From assembly GCF_000833025.1 (NCBI RefSeq), contig NZ_CP010817.1, forward strand, positions 1,984,001 to 2,048,000: a stretch of DNA of 64,000 nucleotides, given 5' to 3'. The stretch is from Myroides profundi (GTDB lineage: Bacteria; Bacteroidota; Bacteroidia; Flavobacteriales; Flavobacteriaceae). The notes under the pieces are model-generated. The model was not told the origin of the DNA. It was given only the letters and a program-made list of their open reading frames with translations, and did no database searches. Position numbers and translations under genes: made by a program. Below, piece by piece: positions 18,165-27,269 of the stretch; within the stretch, counting starts at the first letter, position 1; each line of letters begins with the position of its first letter.

Positions 18165-19271
18165 TTACAATTTATTAGTTAATTGCTCATAAATAAGTAA
18201 TTCATTAGTAGTTACGACCATTTCATTCTCTTTTACACCATCTGCTACATAGGTATAAATATTGTTTTTAGAGACAGGAGTGATCTTTCTAACTTCTTGT
18301 TCACAATCATTTTTATAAACTACTACATAGTTTTGGTTGTTATCAAATATGATAGCAGTATTAGGGATAGCAAGAGATTTACCTTCGTTTGTTTCTAACT
18401 GAATAATGATATCAGCAGACATTCCAGGCTTTAGTTTCATCTCTTTATTCTCCATTGAAATACGAGCTTTTAGGACTCTCTCTTCAGCATCAAATACTTG
18501 AGATACTTTAGTTACTTTTCCAGCAAAATATTCATCAGGATAAGCTAGGGTAGATACTTTTACTTCTTGATTTGGCTGTACATTGCGCATATTTGCAGCA
18601 TATACATTAGCCATGATCCATACATCAGATAAATCAGCTATCGTAAACAAAGGTTCATCACCAGCATTTACAGTCATTCCAGTACTAACGCTTTTAGTAA
18701 CGATATAACCCGACTGAGGAGCTACTACATTTACTACTCCAGATTCACCACGACTATTGAATATCGCTAGACTACTTCTCACAGCAACTACTTTACTATT
18801 CAGTGTTCTGACATCCTCTTGAGCTTCGATTAACTCTTTTTGAGAAGCAATACCATCTTTATACATTGATTCTACTGATTCTAACTCGCGCTTAGCTACT
18901 TTTAATTCTGCTTCACTAGCTTTTAATTCACTGTATATTTCATTCGTATCAGTACTTTTTATTTCAGCTAATAATTGCCCTTTCGTAACATAATCTCCTA
19001 GAGAGAAATAAGTATTAGTAACTAATCCATCTACTAGACTATTGTAAGGAACTGTTTTATCTTGGTTATAATCGATATAACCATTAAGTGTTAGACTTCG
19101 CTCTATAGGTCTCAGTGTGACTTTCTCCATATTGAGCGTGCTTTTCATCGCTTCAGATAGGCACTCTTGTTCTTTAGTTATCTCTTCATTATTTTGTTCT
19201 CCCTTATTACAGCTCATCAGAACCATGTTTAGTAAGGCTAATGTAAGTATAGAATATTTTGTCATTGTCAA
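18165..19271 (-). CDS. Periplasmic adaptor (membrane fusion) lipoprotein of the RND pump, CzcB/CusB-like
   Basis: This 368-residue protein has a lipoprotein signal with the lipobox LMSC (Cys21). The order of parts fits an HlyD/CzcB adaptor: N-terminal beta-barrel and lipoyl half (PYNSLVDGLVTNTYFSLGDYV), alpha-helical hairpin (about residues 115-165, LKASEAELKVAKREL...), second lipoyl half (VVAPQSGYIVTKSVSTG), then a C-terminal beta-barrel. There is no His-rich metal-binding N-terminal extension as found in some CzcB proteins. It is 19 bases upstream of the permease and 12 bases downstream of the outer membrane factor. Confidence 0.93.
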   Translation of the reverse strand: MTMTKYSILTLALLNMVLMSCNKGEQNNEEITKEQECLSEAMKSTLNMEKVTLRPIERSLTLNGYIDYNQDKTVPYNSLVDGLVTNTYFSLGDYVTKGQLLAEIKSTDTNEIYSELKASEAELKVAKRELESVESMYKDGIASQKELIEAQEDVRTLNSKVVAVRSSLAIFNSRGESGVVNVVAPQSGYIVTKSVSTGMTVNAGDEPLFTIADLSDVWIMANVYAANMRNVQPNQEVKVSTLAYPDEYFAGKVTKVSQVFDAEERVLKARISMENKEMKLKPGMSADIIIQLETNEGKSLAIPNTAIIFDNNQNYVVVYKNDCEQEVRKITPVSKNNIYTYVADGVKENEMVVTTNELLIYEQLTNKL

Positions 19272-19283
19272 TTAGTTTAGTTT

Positions 19284-20564
19284 TTATAAATCTTGTCCTA
19301 CTGCGTATTGTAGTTTTTCAAAATGATCATTTAGATCTTTCTTAGTTTCTAATAGAATTGTTTTATTCTCTATATAAGCTTCTACAAAGTCTAAATATTC
19401 GATTAAACTCACATTTCTCTTTTGAAAGTTCTTTAAATATGCGTCTAGTAGTTGATCTAATTGTTGCTCATATTCGCTATCTATATCTTTATAGAGTTGT
19501 TCAGCGTGATAATAATTTCTAAAGGCTTCAACTATATCATTAGCAATCTCGTTTAGCTTACTTTGTGTGTCGAGTTTGGCTAACTCTATATCTATTTTAG
19601 CCTCTTTAATTCCTCCTTTATTTCTATCAAAGATGGGTAAGTCAAAAGAGATTCCAAAACCAACAAAATCACGCATAATATTACCACCTCTATCATAATC
19701 AACTCCTAGTGTAATATCAGGAACTCGCTGTGCTTTCTCTATTTCTAATCGCTTTTCAGATTGCTTTTCTAATGTTCTGCTTTTTAATGCATCTGGGCGT
19801 TGTTCCTGAGCAGTGATAATCCAATTTTCTAATTCTAGTTCAGATATCTCTTTCTCAGGAGCTACTAGTTTATCAGTAATAACGACCAGGGTGTTACTCC
19901 CAATATTGATAAAGTTTTTAAAGTCTTTTACAGCTTCTTCAAGTTCTTTATTGATGTTGACCAATTCTTTTTTAAACTGAAGCTCTGCTGCTTTTAAGCG
20001 AATGTATTGTGCTTGACTAATATTCCCTTGATCTAATTGGTTCTTGTATGCACTAATTAGGGATTTAGTACTTTCTATTTGTTTTTCGTATATCTTTTGT
20101 TGTTCTTGAAGTATTTGTAAGTCAGACAGATTACCTCTTAGTTCTAACTTAAGCTCACGTATAATACTTTCGAACTCCTGTTGTTTTTCTTCTATTGTTA
20201 ATTTCTGTAGGTCGATGGTCTTTCTGCGTTTACCTCCAGTTTGAATCAATTGCTCTACTCTAAAAGCGTATTGTTGTGCTTCACCCCAATTGCCAATAAG
20301 TTTAGGCTGTTCTTCTATATCTGTAGTCTTCCAGAAGTTAATCTCTGAAACTTCAAAAGTAGGGTTAGGCCATAACTTTGCTTGTAATAATTGTGCTTCT
20401 GCTTGAGATATTTCTAAGTTCTTTGCGATAAGCTCTAAGTTCTGCTCTAAGAAGAGCGCTTCTGCTTCTTCTTTAGATAATTTCAGTGCTTTAACTGAGT
20501 TATCTTGTGCATAAGTACTTAGTACAAAAGCCGATAGAATGGTTAATAAAGTGTTTTTAAACAT
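19284..20564 (-). CDS. TolC-family outer membrane factor of the RND pump, CzcC/CusC-like
   Basis: This 426-residue protein has a signal peptide ending in LSTYAQ and two OEP repeats with long heptad-rich helices (for example residues 110-210 and 300-400). TolC-family proteins form the trimeric outer-membrane exit duct. Unlike CusC there is no lipobox cysteine. It is the first gene of the three-gene efflux operon, so the operon promoter should lie in the spacer after 20564. Confidence 0.92.
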   Translation of the reverse strand: MFKNTLLTILSAFVLSTYAQDNSVKALKLSKEEAEALFLEQNLELIAKNLEISQAEAQLLQAKLWPNPTFEVSEINFWKTTDIEEQPKLIGNWGEAQQYAFRVEQLIQTGGKRRKTIDLQKLTIEEKQQEFESIIRELKLELRGNLSDLQILQEQQKIYEKQIESTKSLISAYKNQLDQGNISQAQYIRLKAAELQFKKELVNINKELEEAVKDFKNFINIGSNTLVVITDKLVAPEKEISELELENWIITAQEQRPDALKSRTLEKQSEKRLEIEKAQRVPDITLGVDYDRGGNIMRDFVGFGISFDLPIFDRNKGGIKEAKIDIELAKLDTQSKLNEIANDIVEAFRNYYHAEQLYKDIDSEYEQQLDQLLDAYLKNFQKRNVSLIEYLDFVEAYIENKTILLETKKDLNDHFEKLQYAVGQDL

Positions 20565-21367
20565 TGTCTTTTATTTTAAGGTCAAAATTATTACTTAGGA
20601 CTTATAGAGAACTTTGAGTTGCATTAGAGAGAGATTAAAACAACATTAGAAAATGATTAGAACCACAGTGATAATTCTTTTTAAGAATCGCAATATTCAA
20701 TCTCTTTATTGATGTTAGGTTATTTTAATCCTCTATTTTTTCTACTTAGAATGCTTATTCTATTTAACTAAAAAGTTTAACAGATACTCTTTTTTCATCA
20801 AACCTAAATTCTTTACAAAACGAGTATTACAAAAAAGAAGCCAAAAACGACTTTTAACCAAAAAAATATACAATTAATCAGATTTACTTCAATGCCACAC
20901 TGCGTATTGTGATGTTGAAATATGTCAATCTACTTTGTAATCAGTGCTTTATTGTAAATAGTTGACCAAATGTAATTTCTTAAAAAAGAAAAATAATTGG
21001 CAAAATAATTGTAAAACACATTTATAGATATATTATTGCGAATTATTACACATCTAATAAGGTGTATTGTTTGAATATTATGATTTATTAGTATTTATAT
21101 TTTGTATTTTGTACTATATGAGTAATGATAGAATAAAGGTTTAATGATTTGTTTAAAAATCAATAATAGCCTCATATGGGCTTTATAACGTGGTTTTAGA
21201 TTGAATTCATAATGTGGCACTTTAGACTACTATACTAGAAGAACTGTACAAAAGGCCACTCGCTAAAATATTTGAATATTATCATTTAAGCCTTGCAAAG
21301 TGCCTTACTCATAAGAAAAAAGACAAAAAGTAAATAGAATTAAAACAAACACTAAAAATTAAAAGCT
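20565..21367. other. 800-bp non-coding spacer with a repeated 18-mer
   Basis: No credible gene is seen. The spacer separates the divergent efflux operon (minus) and the CI-like repressor gene (plus) and should contain both promoters. The 18-mer TTTGAATATTATnATTTA occurs at 21070-21087 and again at 21271-21288, with one difference. GGCACTTT near 21214 and AAAGTGCC near 21297 are complementary. These are possible operator sites, without further proof. Confidence 0.5.
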
Positions 21368-22006
21368 ATGCAAAATGCAACAGGAGTAATTAAGAAACTA
21401 AAGAGAATGCTAGGAATAAAGACAGATTTACAGCTAGCAGATATTCTTGATGTTAAACCCAATACTATTTCTTCGTGGAAAAAGAGAGATAGTTTACAAT
21501 ATGAAGGATTAATAGCTTTGTGTAAAGAACACAAAATAGATCTAAATGAATTATTCTTCTCAGATTCTACAGCTGTTTATAACAGTAGTTATCACAAGAG
21601 AAAGGTGAAAATGATTTCTATAGATCATCACTTCGAGTATTTCTTAGATCCAGAGAAGACTTTGGCAACAGCACCGAGCTATGTTTTTCCAACAGTAGAA
21701 GAGGTAGATACAGCTTTTCAGGTATCAGTAGATAATATGTATCCTACTATTAAAATGACTTCTTATGTGATTACTAAGCGTATTCAGATAGAAGAGTTAC
21801 AGTTATGGCATGTCTATCTATTTGTGCTTAAAGGAAAAGGGATTGTAATCTATCGATTCAAGAGAATGGTAGATGATAATACACTGTTATTGATTAGCGA
21901 TAATCCTACATTTGAGAATATACAAGTAAAAATAGATGATGTAAAAGAACTCTTCTGTATTAGAGGTGCTTTTTTACCACAAATGAAAGGAATATCTGAG
22001 ATATAA
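21368..22006 (+). CDS. CI/LexA-like repressor with degenerate S24 domain
   Basis: This 212-residue protein has an N-terminal phage-repressor helix-turn-helix (about residues 8-65: LQLADILDVKPNTISSWKKRD) and a C-terminal S24 (LexA/signal-peptidase-like) domain. In S24 proteins the nucleophile is Ser in GDSMxP. Here that position is Asn123 (VDNMYPTI), so self-cleavage is not expected. Such proteins are common in Flavobacteriaceae genomes outside prophages, and no other phage gene is present here. Regulated genes are unknown. The start ATG at 21368 lies after an A-rich leader. Confidence 0.85.
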   Translation: MQNATGVIKKLKRMLGIKTDLQLADILDVKPNTISSWKKRDSLQYEGLIALCKEHKIDLNELFFSDSTAVYNSSYHKRKVKMISIDHHFEYFLDPEKTLATAPSYVFPTVEEVDTAFQVSVDNMYPTIKMTSYVITKRIQIEELQLWHVYLFVLKGKGIVIYRFKRMVDDNTLLLISDNPTFENIQVKIDDVKELFCIRGAFLPQMKGISEI

Positions 22007-22025
22007 TCAATGAGAGATACTAAGC

Positions 22026-22070
22026 GAAAAGAGTAGTTAAATAATAGTAATTAACTACTCTTTTCTTTTA
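22026..22070 (+). terminator. Terminator after the repressor gene
   Basis: GAAAAGAGTAGTTAA (22026-22040) and TTAACTACTCTTTTC (22051-22065) make a 15-bp perfect stem with a 10-base loop, followed by TTTTA. It lies 20 bases after the stop of the CI-like gene. Confidence 0.75.
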
Positions 22071-22132
22071 GTTTTTCACTGTAAAACTAGTTTAATATTT
22101 TAGTTGAAAGCTTATATTTGAAGAAAAAAAGA

Positions 22133-22795
22133 ATGAAACTAAAAGCAAAAGGTTGGAATAAGCATTTAGCAGCAGAAATGACTTCTCCTTATTTTAAAAC
22201 ACTAATAGAGAATATTGATTGTTTATATGAAACTACTATGGTGTATCCTCCTAAAGAAGAGGTTTATACAGCATTCGAATTAGTAGACTTCGAGGATGTT
22301 AAAGTGGTTATCATAGGACAAGATCCTTATCACGGTGCCTTTCAGGCCAATGGTCTTTCTTTTAGTGTAAGTAAAGGTGTAAAGTTACCACCTAGTTTAC
22401 AGAATATTTATAAAGAGCTAGAAGATGATTTAGGAATTAGAAATATAAATGGTGATTTGACGAAGTGGGCAGAACAAGGAGTATTTCTATTAAATGCCAC
22501 ATTAACTGTAGAGGAGAAGAAAGCTGGCTCACATCAGAAGTTAGGTTGGGAGAAATTCACAGATGCTGTAATAGAACAACTAAGCAAACATAGAGAGAAT
22601 ATTGTATTTATTCTATGGGGGAGCTATGCTCAAAAGAAAGGAAAGAATATCGATCGTTCTAAACATTTTGTAATAGAAACAGTACATCCATCTCCTTTAT
22701 CTGTTTATAGAGGTTTTTATGGTAGTAAACCTTTTTCTCAAACCAATGCTTACTTGGAGTCTAAAGGAATCAAATCAATTGATTGGAAGATTTAA
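22133..22795 (+). CDS. ung: Uracil-DNA glycosylase, family 1
   Basis: This enzyme removes uracil from DNA in base excision repair. It has 220 residues from the ATG at 22133; a TTG at 22118 would add five residues but is less likely. The water-activating motif GQDPYH has Asp64 and His67, and the minor-groove loop HPSPLSVYRGF is near residue 188. NGLSFSV and LLNATLTVEE complete the family signature. The size matches Ung of Bacteroidota. It appears monocistronic. Confidence 0.96.
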   Translation: MKLKAKGWNKHLAAEMTSPYFKTLIENIDCLYETTMVYPPKEEVYTAFELVDFEDVKVVIIGQDPYHGAFQANGLSFSVSKGVKLPPSLQNIYKELEDDLGIRNINGDLTKWAEQGVFLLNATLTVEEKKAGSHQKLGWEKFTDAVIEQLSKHRENIVFILWGSYAQKKGKNIDRSKHFVIETVHPSPLSVYRGFYGSKPFSQTNAYLESKGIKSIDWKI

Positions 22796-22880
22796 TTAAG
22801 AATTTTTGTCTATAGCACTATTCTCTTGTGTGGGCGATTCTAAAGGAAGAATCCCTTCTTAATGGATAGATAATGTAGAC

Positions 22881-23032
22881 ACAGAACCTTGTGAAGGACT
22901 GTATACAAAGTAATATTATCTAATAACACGAAGTCGGGAGACTTCGCGCAGCGGTGACAGAGCCTTGTGCAGGACTGTATATAAGGTAATATTGTCTAAT
23001 AACACGAAGTCGGGAGACTTCGCGTAGCAGTA
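22881..23032. repeat. Two tandem 76-bp units with internal hairpins
   Basis: Unit 1 (22881-22956) and unit 2 (22957-23032) begin ACAGAnCCTTGTGnAGGACTG and differ at only a few positions. Each contains the hairpin CGAAGTC-GGGA-GACTTCG (22929-22946 and 23005-23022). The units are non-coding and more GC-rich than the surroundings. They lie between ung and the next hypothetical gene. Confidence 0.85.
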
Positions 23033-23080
23033 TCTTCCATCTTTTAAGTAAAAAATGTAATTAACTTAGTTTGTTTTGAT

Positions 23081-23671
23081 ATGTTTAAAATAAAAAACCA
23101 AGAGTTTGAGGTAAAGTATGCTTATTTAGATGCTTTTATGGATAGTTCAATAAAACAGTTAGTCTTTGGATTACAAATAAAGGCTGAAGACACTAAGGGT
23201 AGATTAAATAGAAGGGGCCTGTATTTTAATTCAGAGCTATTATTATTTATCAATCCTAATGAACTGAATCAATGGCAAGATATTGCAGGATATGATATAG
23301 AATGGGAAGATTATCAAGAAGAGGAGGGGAAGCCTAGAGCTCTTTTTTATGTTTATGAACATACAGGGGTGTATAATGCAAAAGTTAACTTTAGAAAAGT
23401 TGATAGCAAAATAATAGTGAAAATGTCTGCTACTATTGACATTTATGCAGATGAAGATTTTGATGAACAATTATCCCTTGAAGTAGAAACAGAGGTTCAA
23501 TTCTTTGGTATACTCTGCGGAAAGAGAAGTGCAAAAGAATGCACTGAATTAATTGGCAATTATTTAAATATTGACCATTTAAAATATGTTCAAAACCAAT
23601 ACAATGTATCACTACTAGTTCCTAAAGATACAGACATGGAAACAAACTTATTAGTACTAGGTGATTTTTAA
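23081..23671 (+). CDS. Hypothetical protein
   Basis: This 196-residue soluble acidic protein has no signal peptide. It has alternating beta-rich stretches (ALFYVYEHTGVYNAKVNF, KIIVKMSATIDIYADEDF) and a C-terminal part containing GILCGKRSAKECTELIGNYL. I do not recognise the family. The composition and size are like many immunity-type or hypothetical proteins of Bacteroidota, but nothing supports that role here. The downstream porin starts 31 bases after the stop. Confidence 0.7.
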   Translation: MFKIKNQEFEVKYAYLDAFMDSSIKQLVFGLQIKAEDTKGRLNRRGLYFNSELLLFINPNELNQWQDIAGYDIEWEDYQEEEGKPRALFYVYEHTGVYNAKVNFRKVDSKIIVKMSATIDIYADEDFDEQLSLEVETEVQFFGILCGKRSAKECTELIGNYLNIDHLKYVQNQYNVSLLVPKDTDMETNLLVLGDF

Positions 23672-23702
23672 AGAAAATATACAAACACTAAAATTATTAA
23701 AT

Positions 23703-24311
23703 ATGAAAAAATTACTACTTACTACATTAGCTTTTATGGCTATATCTACAGCTGCGGTAGCTCAGCATCATGAAGAAGGAAAGACCAAAGTAAGCTTTGG
23801 GGTTAAAGCTGGATTTAATCAAACTATGGTTACCAATATAGATGACATCGTTGGTAAATCAGGTTTTCATATTGGAGGTGTGGTAGAAGCTAAATTTTCT
23901 AAGCGATTTGCATTGCAAGGAGAGCTTTTATACACTACAATGGGAGGTAAGTTAGAGAGTCTTGATATTCCTTGGATATCTACTGCCTCTTATGATGGGA
24001 AAGTAAAATTAAACTATATCGCTGTGCCAGTAATGGCTAAGGTTTTTGTAACCAAAGGTTTCAATATTCAAGTCGGACCACAATTTAACTTTGCAGTTAA
24101 AACAGAAGCCGAAATGAATGGAAAGACAGGAGATATAGGAAGTGCTGTAAATAAGTTTGACTTAGGGCTTAATGCAGGTCTAGGTTATGATTTTGGAAAT
24201 GATCTGTTTATTGATATGAGAACTAGTTTTGGAGTAATCGATGTCTTTAAGGATGTTCCTGCTAGTAATAAAAACTTTGCATTTATGGTAGGAGTAGGCT
24301 ATAAGTTCTAG
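23703..24311 (+). CDS. Outer-membrane beta-barrel (porin-like) protein
   Basis: This 202-residue protein starts at the ATG at 23703, which begins a clean signal peptide (MKKLLLTTLAFMAISTAAVAQ-type, cleavage after AVAQ). A GTG 42 bases upstream would only add a poor leader. The mature part shows alternating amphipathic strands (KVSFGVKAGFNQTMV, FALQGELLYTTMGGKL, FNIQVGPQFNFAVK) and ends in GVGYKF, with the terminal aromatic residue of barrel proteins. It belongs to the OMP_b-brl_2 type and probably forms a small eight-stranded barrel. Ligand or pore role unknown. Confidence 0.9.
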   Translation: MKKLLLTTLAFMAISTAAVAQHHEEGKTKVSFGVKAGFNQTMVTNIDDIVGKSGFHIGGVVEAKFSKRFALQGELLYTTMGGKLESLDIPWISTASYDGKVKLNYIAVPVMAKVFVTKGFNIQVGPQFNFAVKTEAEMNGKTGDIGSAVNKFDLGLNAGLGYDFGNDLFIDMRTSFGVIDVFKDVPASNKNFAFMVGVGYKF

Positions 24312-24327
24312 CCTAATAAGAGTATAA

Positions 24328-24361
24328 AAAAAACGGAAGCCTTATCAGCTTCCGTTTTTTT
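24328..24361. terminator. Terminator between convergent genes
   Basis: AAAAAACGGAAGC (24328-24340), loop cttatca, GCTTCCGTTTTTT (24348-24360). Strong stem with T tract on the plus strand and the matching A tract serving the minus strand. It follows the porin and faces the end of the proline dehydrogenase gene. Confidence 0.88.
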
Positions 24362-24410
24362 ATGATGAATTACCTTAGACGGGTAACTATAATTCTAAAT
24401 CCGTAATTAA

Positions 24411-25583
24411 TTACAGTTTTCTTCTTTTTAGTTCAGTTTCGATAAGATCTAACTCTCTATTTGTTTGACCAGCAACAGAAGTATTTTCTTCTGCACGTCT
24501 GATTAAGTAAGGAATTACATCACGTACAGGTCCGAATGGTAAGTATTTAGCTACATTAAACTTCTCTTTCGCTAAGTTAAAGCTAATATTATCACTCATT
24601 CCGTACAGCTGTCCGAAGTATAATCTACGATCTGTATGAGAGATATTGTGTTTCTCCATTAAATCCATGATTAGGTAAGAACTCTTCTCGTTATGAGTAC
24701 CAGCGAAGATAGCCATAGAGTCTATGTTCTCTAACATATACGTTACCCCAGCATCATAGTTTACATCAGTAGCAGCTTTGTCTACACAGATAGGAGATTT
24801 ATATCCTCTCTCAGTAGCTCTTTCGCGTTCTACCTCCATATAAGCACCACGTACTACTTTCATCCCTACATGGAATCCTTCAGCTTTAGCGATAGCGTGT
24901 AGATCTTTTAAATACTGTAATCTATCCCAACGATACATCTGAGCAGTATTATAGATTAATGCTTTCTCTTTGTTATACTTTCTCATCATGTCTAATGCGA
25001 TATCATCAGCAGCATCTTGCATCCAGCTGTGTTCAGCATCGATTAATAAAAGTACACCATGATCATAAGCATACTTACAAGCCATGTTAAAACGGTAAAC
25101 GATACGTTCCCATTCTTTTTCTTCTTCAGCAGTGAAAGCTACTTTCTCTCCTTTTTTCACAAACATATCAAATCTACCAAATCCAGTAGGTTTAAATACA
25201 GCAAAAGGAATAGAGTCTGGACGTTGTTTAGCATACTCGATTGTCTTAATCGTCATGTTTAGAGCAGCGTCGAATTGCTTTTCAGTTTCTTTACCTTCTA
25301 CAGAATAATCTAAAACTGATGCCACACCACCTTTAGCGTACATATTATCTACTACAGTTAAGCAGTCATCTTCACTAATACCACCACAGAAGTGATCGAA
25401 TACAGTTGAACGGATTAAACCAGTAACAGGCAAATGAGTTTTAATTGCAAAATTTGCAAGGGAAGAACCAAGTTTTACTAAAGTTGGTTTGCTGATCATT
25501 TTGAATAAAAAATGTGCTCTTTTTAATTCTTTATTATTTTTAAGAGCAAAAGCTACTTCAGTATTATTAAATAAATTTTTCAT
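24411..25583 (-). CDS. Proline dehydrogenase (PRODH)
   Basis: This 390-residue monofunctional FAD enzyme oxidises proline to pyrroline-5-carboxylate. The (beta/alpha)8 PRODH domain is recognised by LLIDAEHSWMQ (about residues 180-190), VGMKVVRGAYMEVER near residue 240, FAGTHNEKSS, YFGQLYGMSDNISF and the substrate-binding end YLPFGPVRDVIPYLIRRAEEN. There is no P5C dehydrogenase or PutA DNA-binding domain, so the second step must be encoded elsewhere. It is monocistronic. Confidence 0.94.
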   Translation of the reverse strand: MKNLFNNTEVAFALKNNKELKRAHFLFKMISKPTLVKLGSSLANFAIKTHLPVTGLIRSTVFDHFCGGISEDDCLTVVDNMYAKGGVASVLDYSVEGKETEKQFDAALNMTIKTIEYAKQRPDSIPFAVFKPTGFGRFDMFVKKGEKVAFTAEEEKEWERIVYRFNMACKYAYDHGVLLLIDAEHSWMQDAADDIALDMMRKYNKEKALIYNTAQMYRWDRLQYLKDLHAIAKAEGFHVGMKVVRGAYMEVERERATERGYKSPICVDKAATDVNYDAGVTYMLENIDSMAIFAGTHNEKSSYLIMDLMEKHNISHTDRRLYFGQLYGMSDNISFNLAKEKFNVAKYLPFGPVRDVIPYLIRRAEENTSVAGQTNRELDLIETELKRRKL

Positions 25584-25955
25584 TATAAAAAGTAAATTCG
25601 TTAGGCAAATATAATTACTCTTTTAGTAATAATTTAATAGTTTTTGGTATTTATCTTCTTATTTAAAATATGTGATATTTTTTAATGGCTTAGTGATTAT
25701 AAAGTGTTAAATACTTTTAATCCTTACCAAACAAGAATTAATCTCTTAAATTCTTTGATACATCTTATTTTAGTTTCTTCTAAAAGTTATAAAATTGTAG
25801 AGACAACTAGCATTTTTTACTTGTATATAGTAGTATGAACTAATTTTATCATTAAAATTCTCAGAAAATATCATTGACTTTATAAAGAATCCTCTGATAA
25901 GAAGAAAAGACCTTTTTAGAACTAAAAAATAGTTGAATACATAAGAGTAGAACCG
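25584..25955. other. 372-bp AT-rich spacer without a visible gene
   Basis: No credible open frame or strong hairpin is seen. It holds the promoter region of the proline dehydrogenase gene and the 3' flank of the membrane LuxR gene. Confidence 0.6.
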
Positions 25956-26984
25956 TTATTCTAGTTTATCCTTAAAAGCATAAATCTGTGCTCTAGAATT
26001 AATATTTAGTTTAAAATAAATTTTACTGATATGATATTTACAGGTATTAATAGAGATAAATAACTCATCAGCTATCTCTTTATTCGTAGCGCCTTCCCAC
26101 AGTAGACTTAGCACTTCCAACTCTCGATCAGTAAGGTTGTACTTATTCTTTAGTTGATATAAAGGCTGATCTTGTATTATTGTTTTTTCTTGTTCTACTT
26201 TATTTGTTTTATCAGCATTTTGGCTCTTTTCATATTCTAGTTGTTTATGGTAGTCTTTTACCATATACATATATTGATATAAATACCTTTTATAAATAGA
26301 ATTTCGCTCGTGTATTTTCTTTACTTCTAATAGTGTTATACAACTAGAACAAATAAGAATAGGAATACCCATTAAGCGCAGTGTAGGCCATACGATGAAT
26401 AACTCATAAAGTGTATCATTAATAGAAGGGGCTAGAATAATGGTACTGGCTGTAATACAAATAATTACGAAAGAGATATAGTTTTTATAATTATACGTAT
26501 GGTTCAGAATGAAGAATAAGTACAATGCTAGGATGGTCAATATAGTAGTAATAGGGTGAATAAAACTATTGCCATGACTCGGCACGATAAATAAATTAGA
26601 TAATAACTCTATCGCTACCAAAGCAAAGAGTACGACAATCCCCGTTTTATAGAATTGTTGTTTGTGTTTAAATCTTAAAAAAGGGTAGGGCAGAAGTATT
26701 AAGAGCACTAGTGATGTACCGATATTCCAGGCTAATAAATAACCGATAGTAGCATGATGATCAGGCATATAGAAGTAAATAATATCCTTGACTAAGAAAC
26801 TAGAGAATATACTTAATTGTAAGAAAAAACTAAAGCTTAGTTTTTTGTACTTAAAAATAATATAAAGTGCAAGAAGTATAACTAGAGAGAGAAATGATAT
26901 CCCATAGTATAGCCCGATAATAATATATTTAGGTGTATCTGTTGCAAAAAAAGGAAATTGATTAAATAATGGTAATGAAATCAT
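25956..26984 (-). CDS. Membrane-anchored LuxR-type transcriptional regulator
   Basis: The N-terminal two thirds of this 342-residue protein contains about seven hydrophobic helices (residues 20-225), like the 7TM sensor modules of Bacteroidota. A linker with heptad character follows, then a LuxR/GerE helix-turn-helix at about residues 275-342 (LTDRELEVLSLLWEGATNKEIADELFIS, TCKYHISKIYFKL). It has no receiver domain, so the regulator is probably activated from the membrane. Signal and targets are unknown. The gene is divergent from the structured-RNA candidate at 27270-27486. Confidence 0.85.
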   Translation of the reverse strand: MISLPLFNQFPFFATDTPKYIIIGLYYGISFLSLVILLALYIIFKYKKLSFSFFLQLSIFSSFLVKDIIYFYMPDHHATIGYLLAWNIGTSLVLLILLPYPFLRFKHKQQFYKTGIVVLFALVAIELLSNLFIVPSHGNSFIHPITTILTILALYLFFILNHTYNYKNYISFVIICITASTIILAPSINDTLYELFIVWPTLRLMGIPILICSSCITLLEVKKIHERNSIYKRYLYQYMYMVKDYHKQLEYEKSQNADKTNKVEQEKTIIQDQPLYQLKNKYNLTDRELEVLSLLWEGATNKEIADELFISINTCKYHISKIYFKLNINSRAQIYAFKDKLE

Positions 26985-27269
26985 ATAAGGTTTATAATGC
27001 TCTATTTTAATTGTTAATATAGAGTGGTAATAAATGTTTAATTAGACCTATTTTTTAGAGAACCTCTCTGCTGATCAAGATGTAAAATTAACTAAAATAT
27101 CAGTGCAGTACTTTCTTAAATCTGTGTAGGTAAATGTTAAAAAAGTATAGCTTTAACTAGGGGTGTAGTTTATTTTACTGATAACCAATATGTTGTTTTG
27201 TGGTTAGGGTCGTTTTTTTATACGGATATATTTAAGAAATAGTAGTACTTTAGCTCTATAACTATTAAA

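Noticed and set aside
21160..21190. AGCC/GGGCT small stem in the efflux spacer
   Set aside because: Four to five base pairs only; expected by chance.
22836..22854. GATTCT/AGAATC hairpin after ung
   Set aside because: Six base pairs, AT-rich, without a T run; too weak to call a terminator.
23661..23702. GTG start 42 bases upstream of the porin ATG
   Set aside because: It overlaps the previous gene and spoils the signal peptide.
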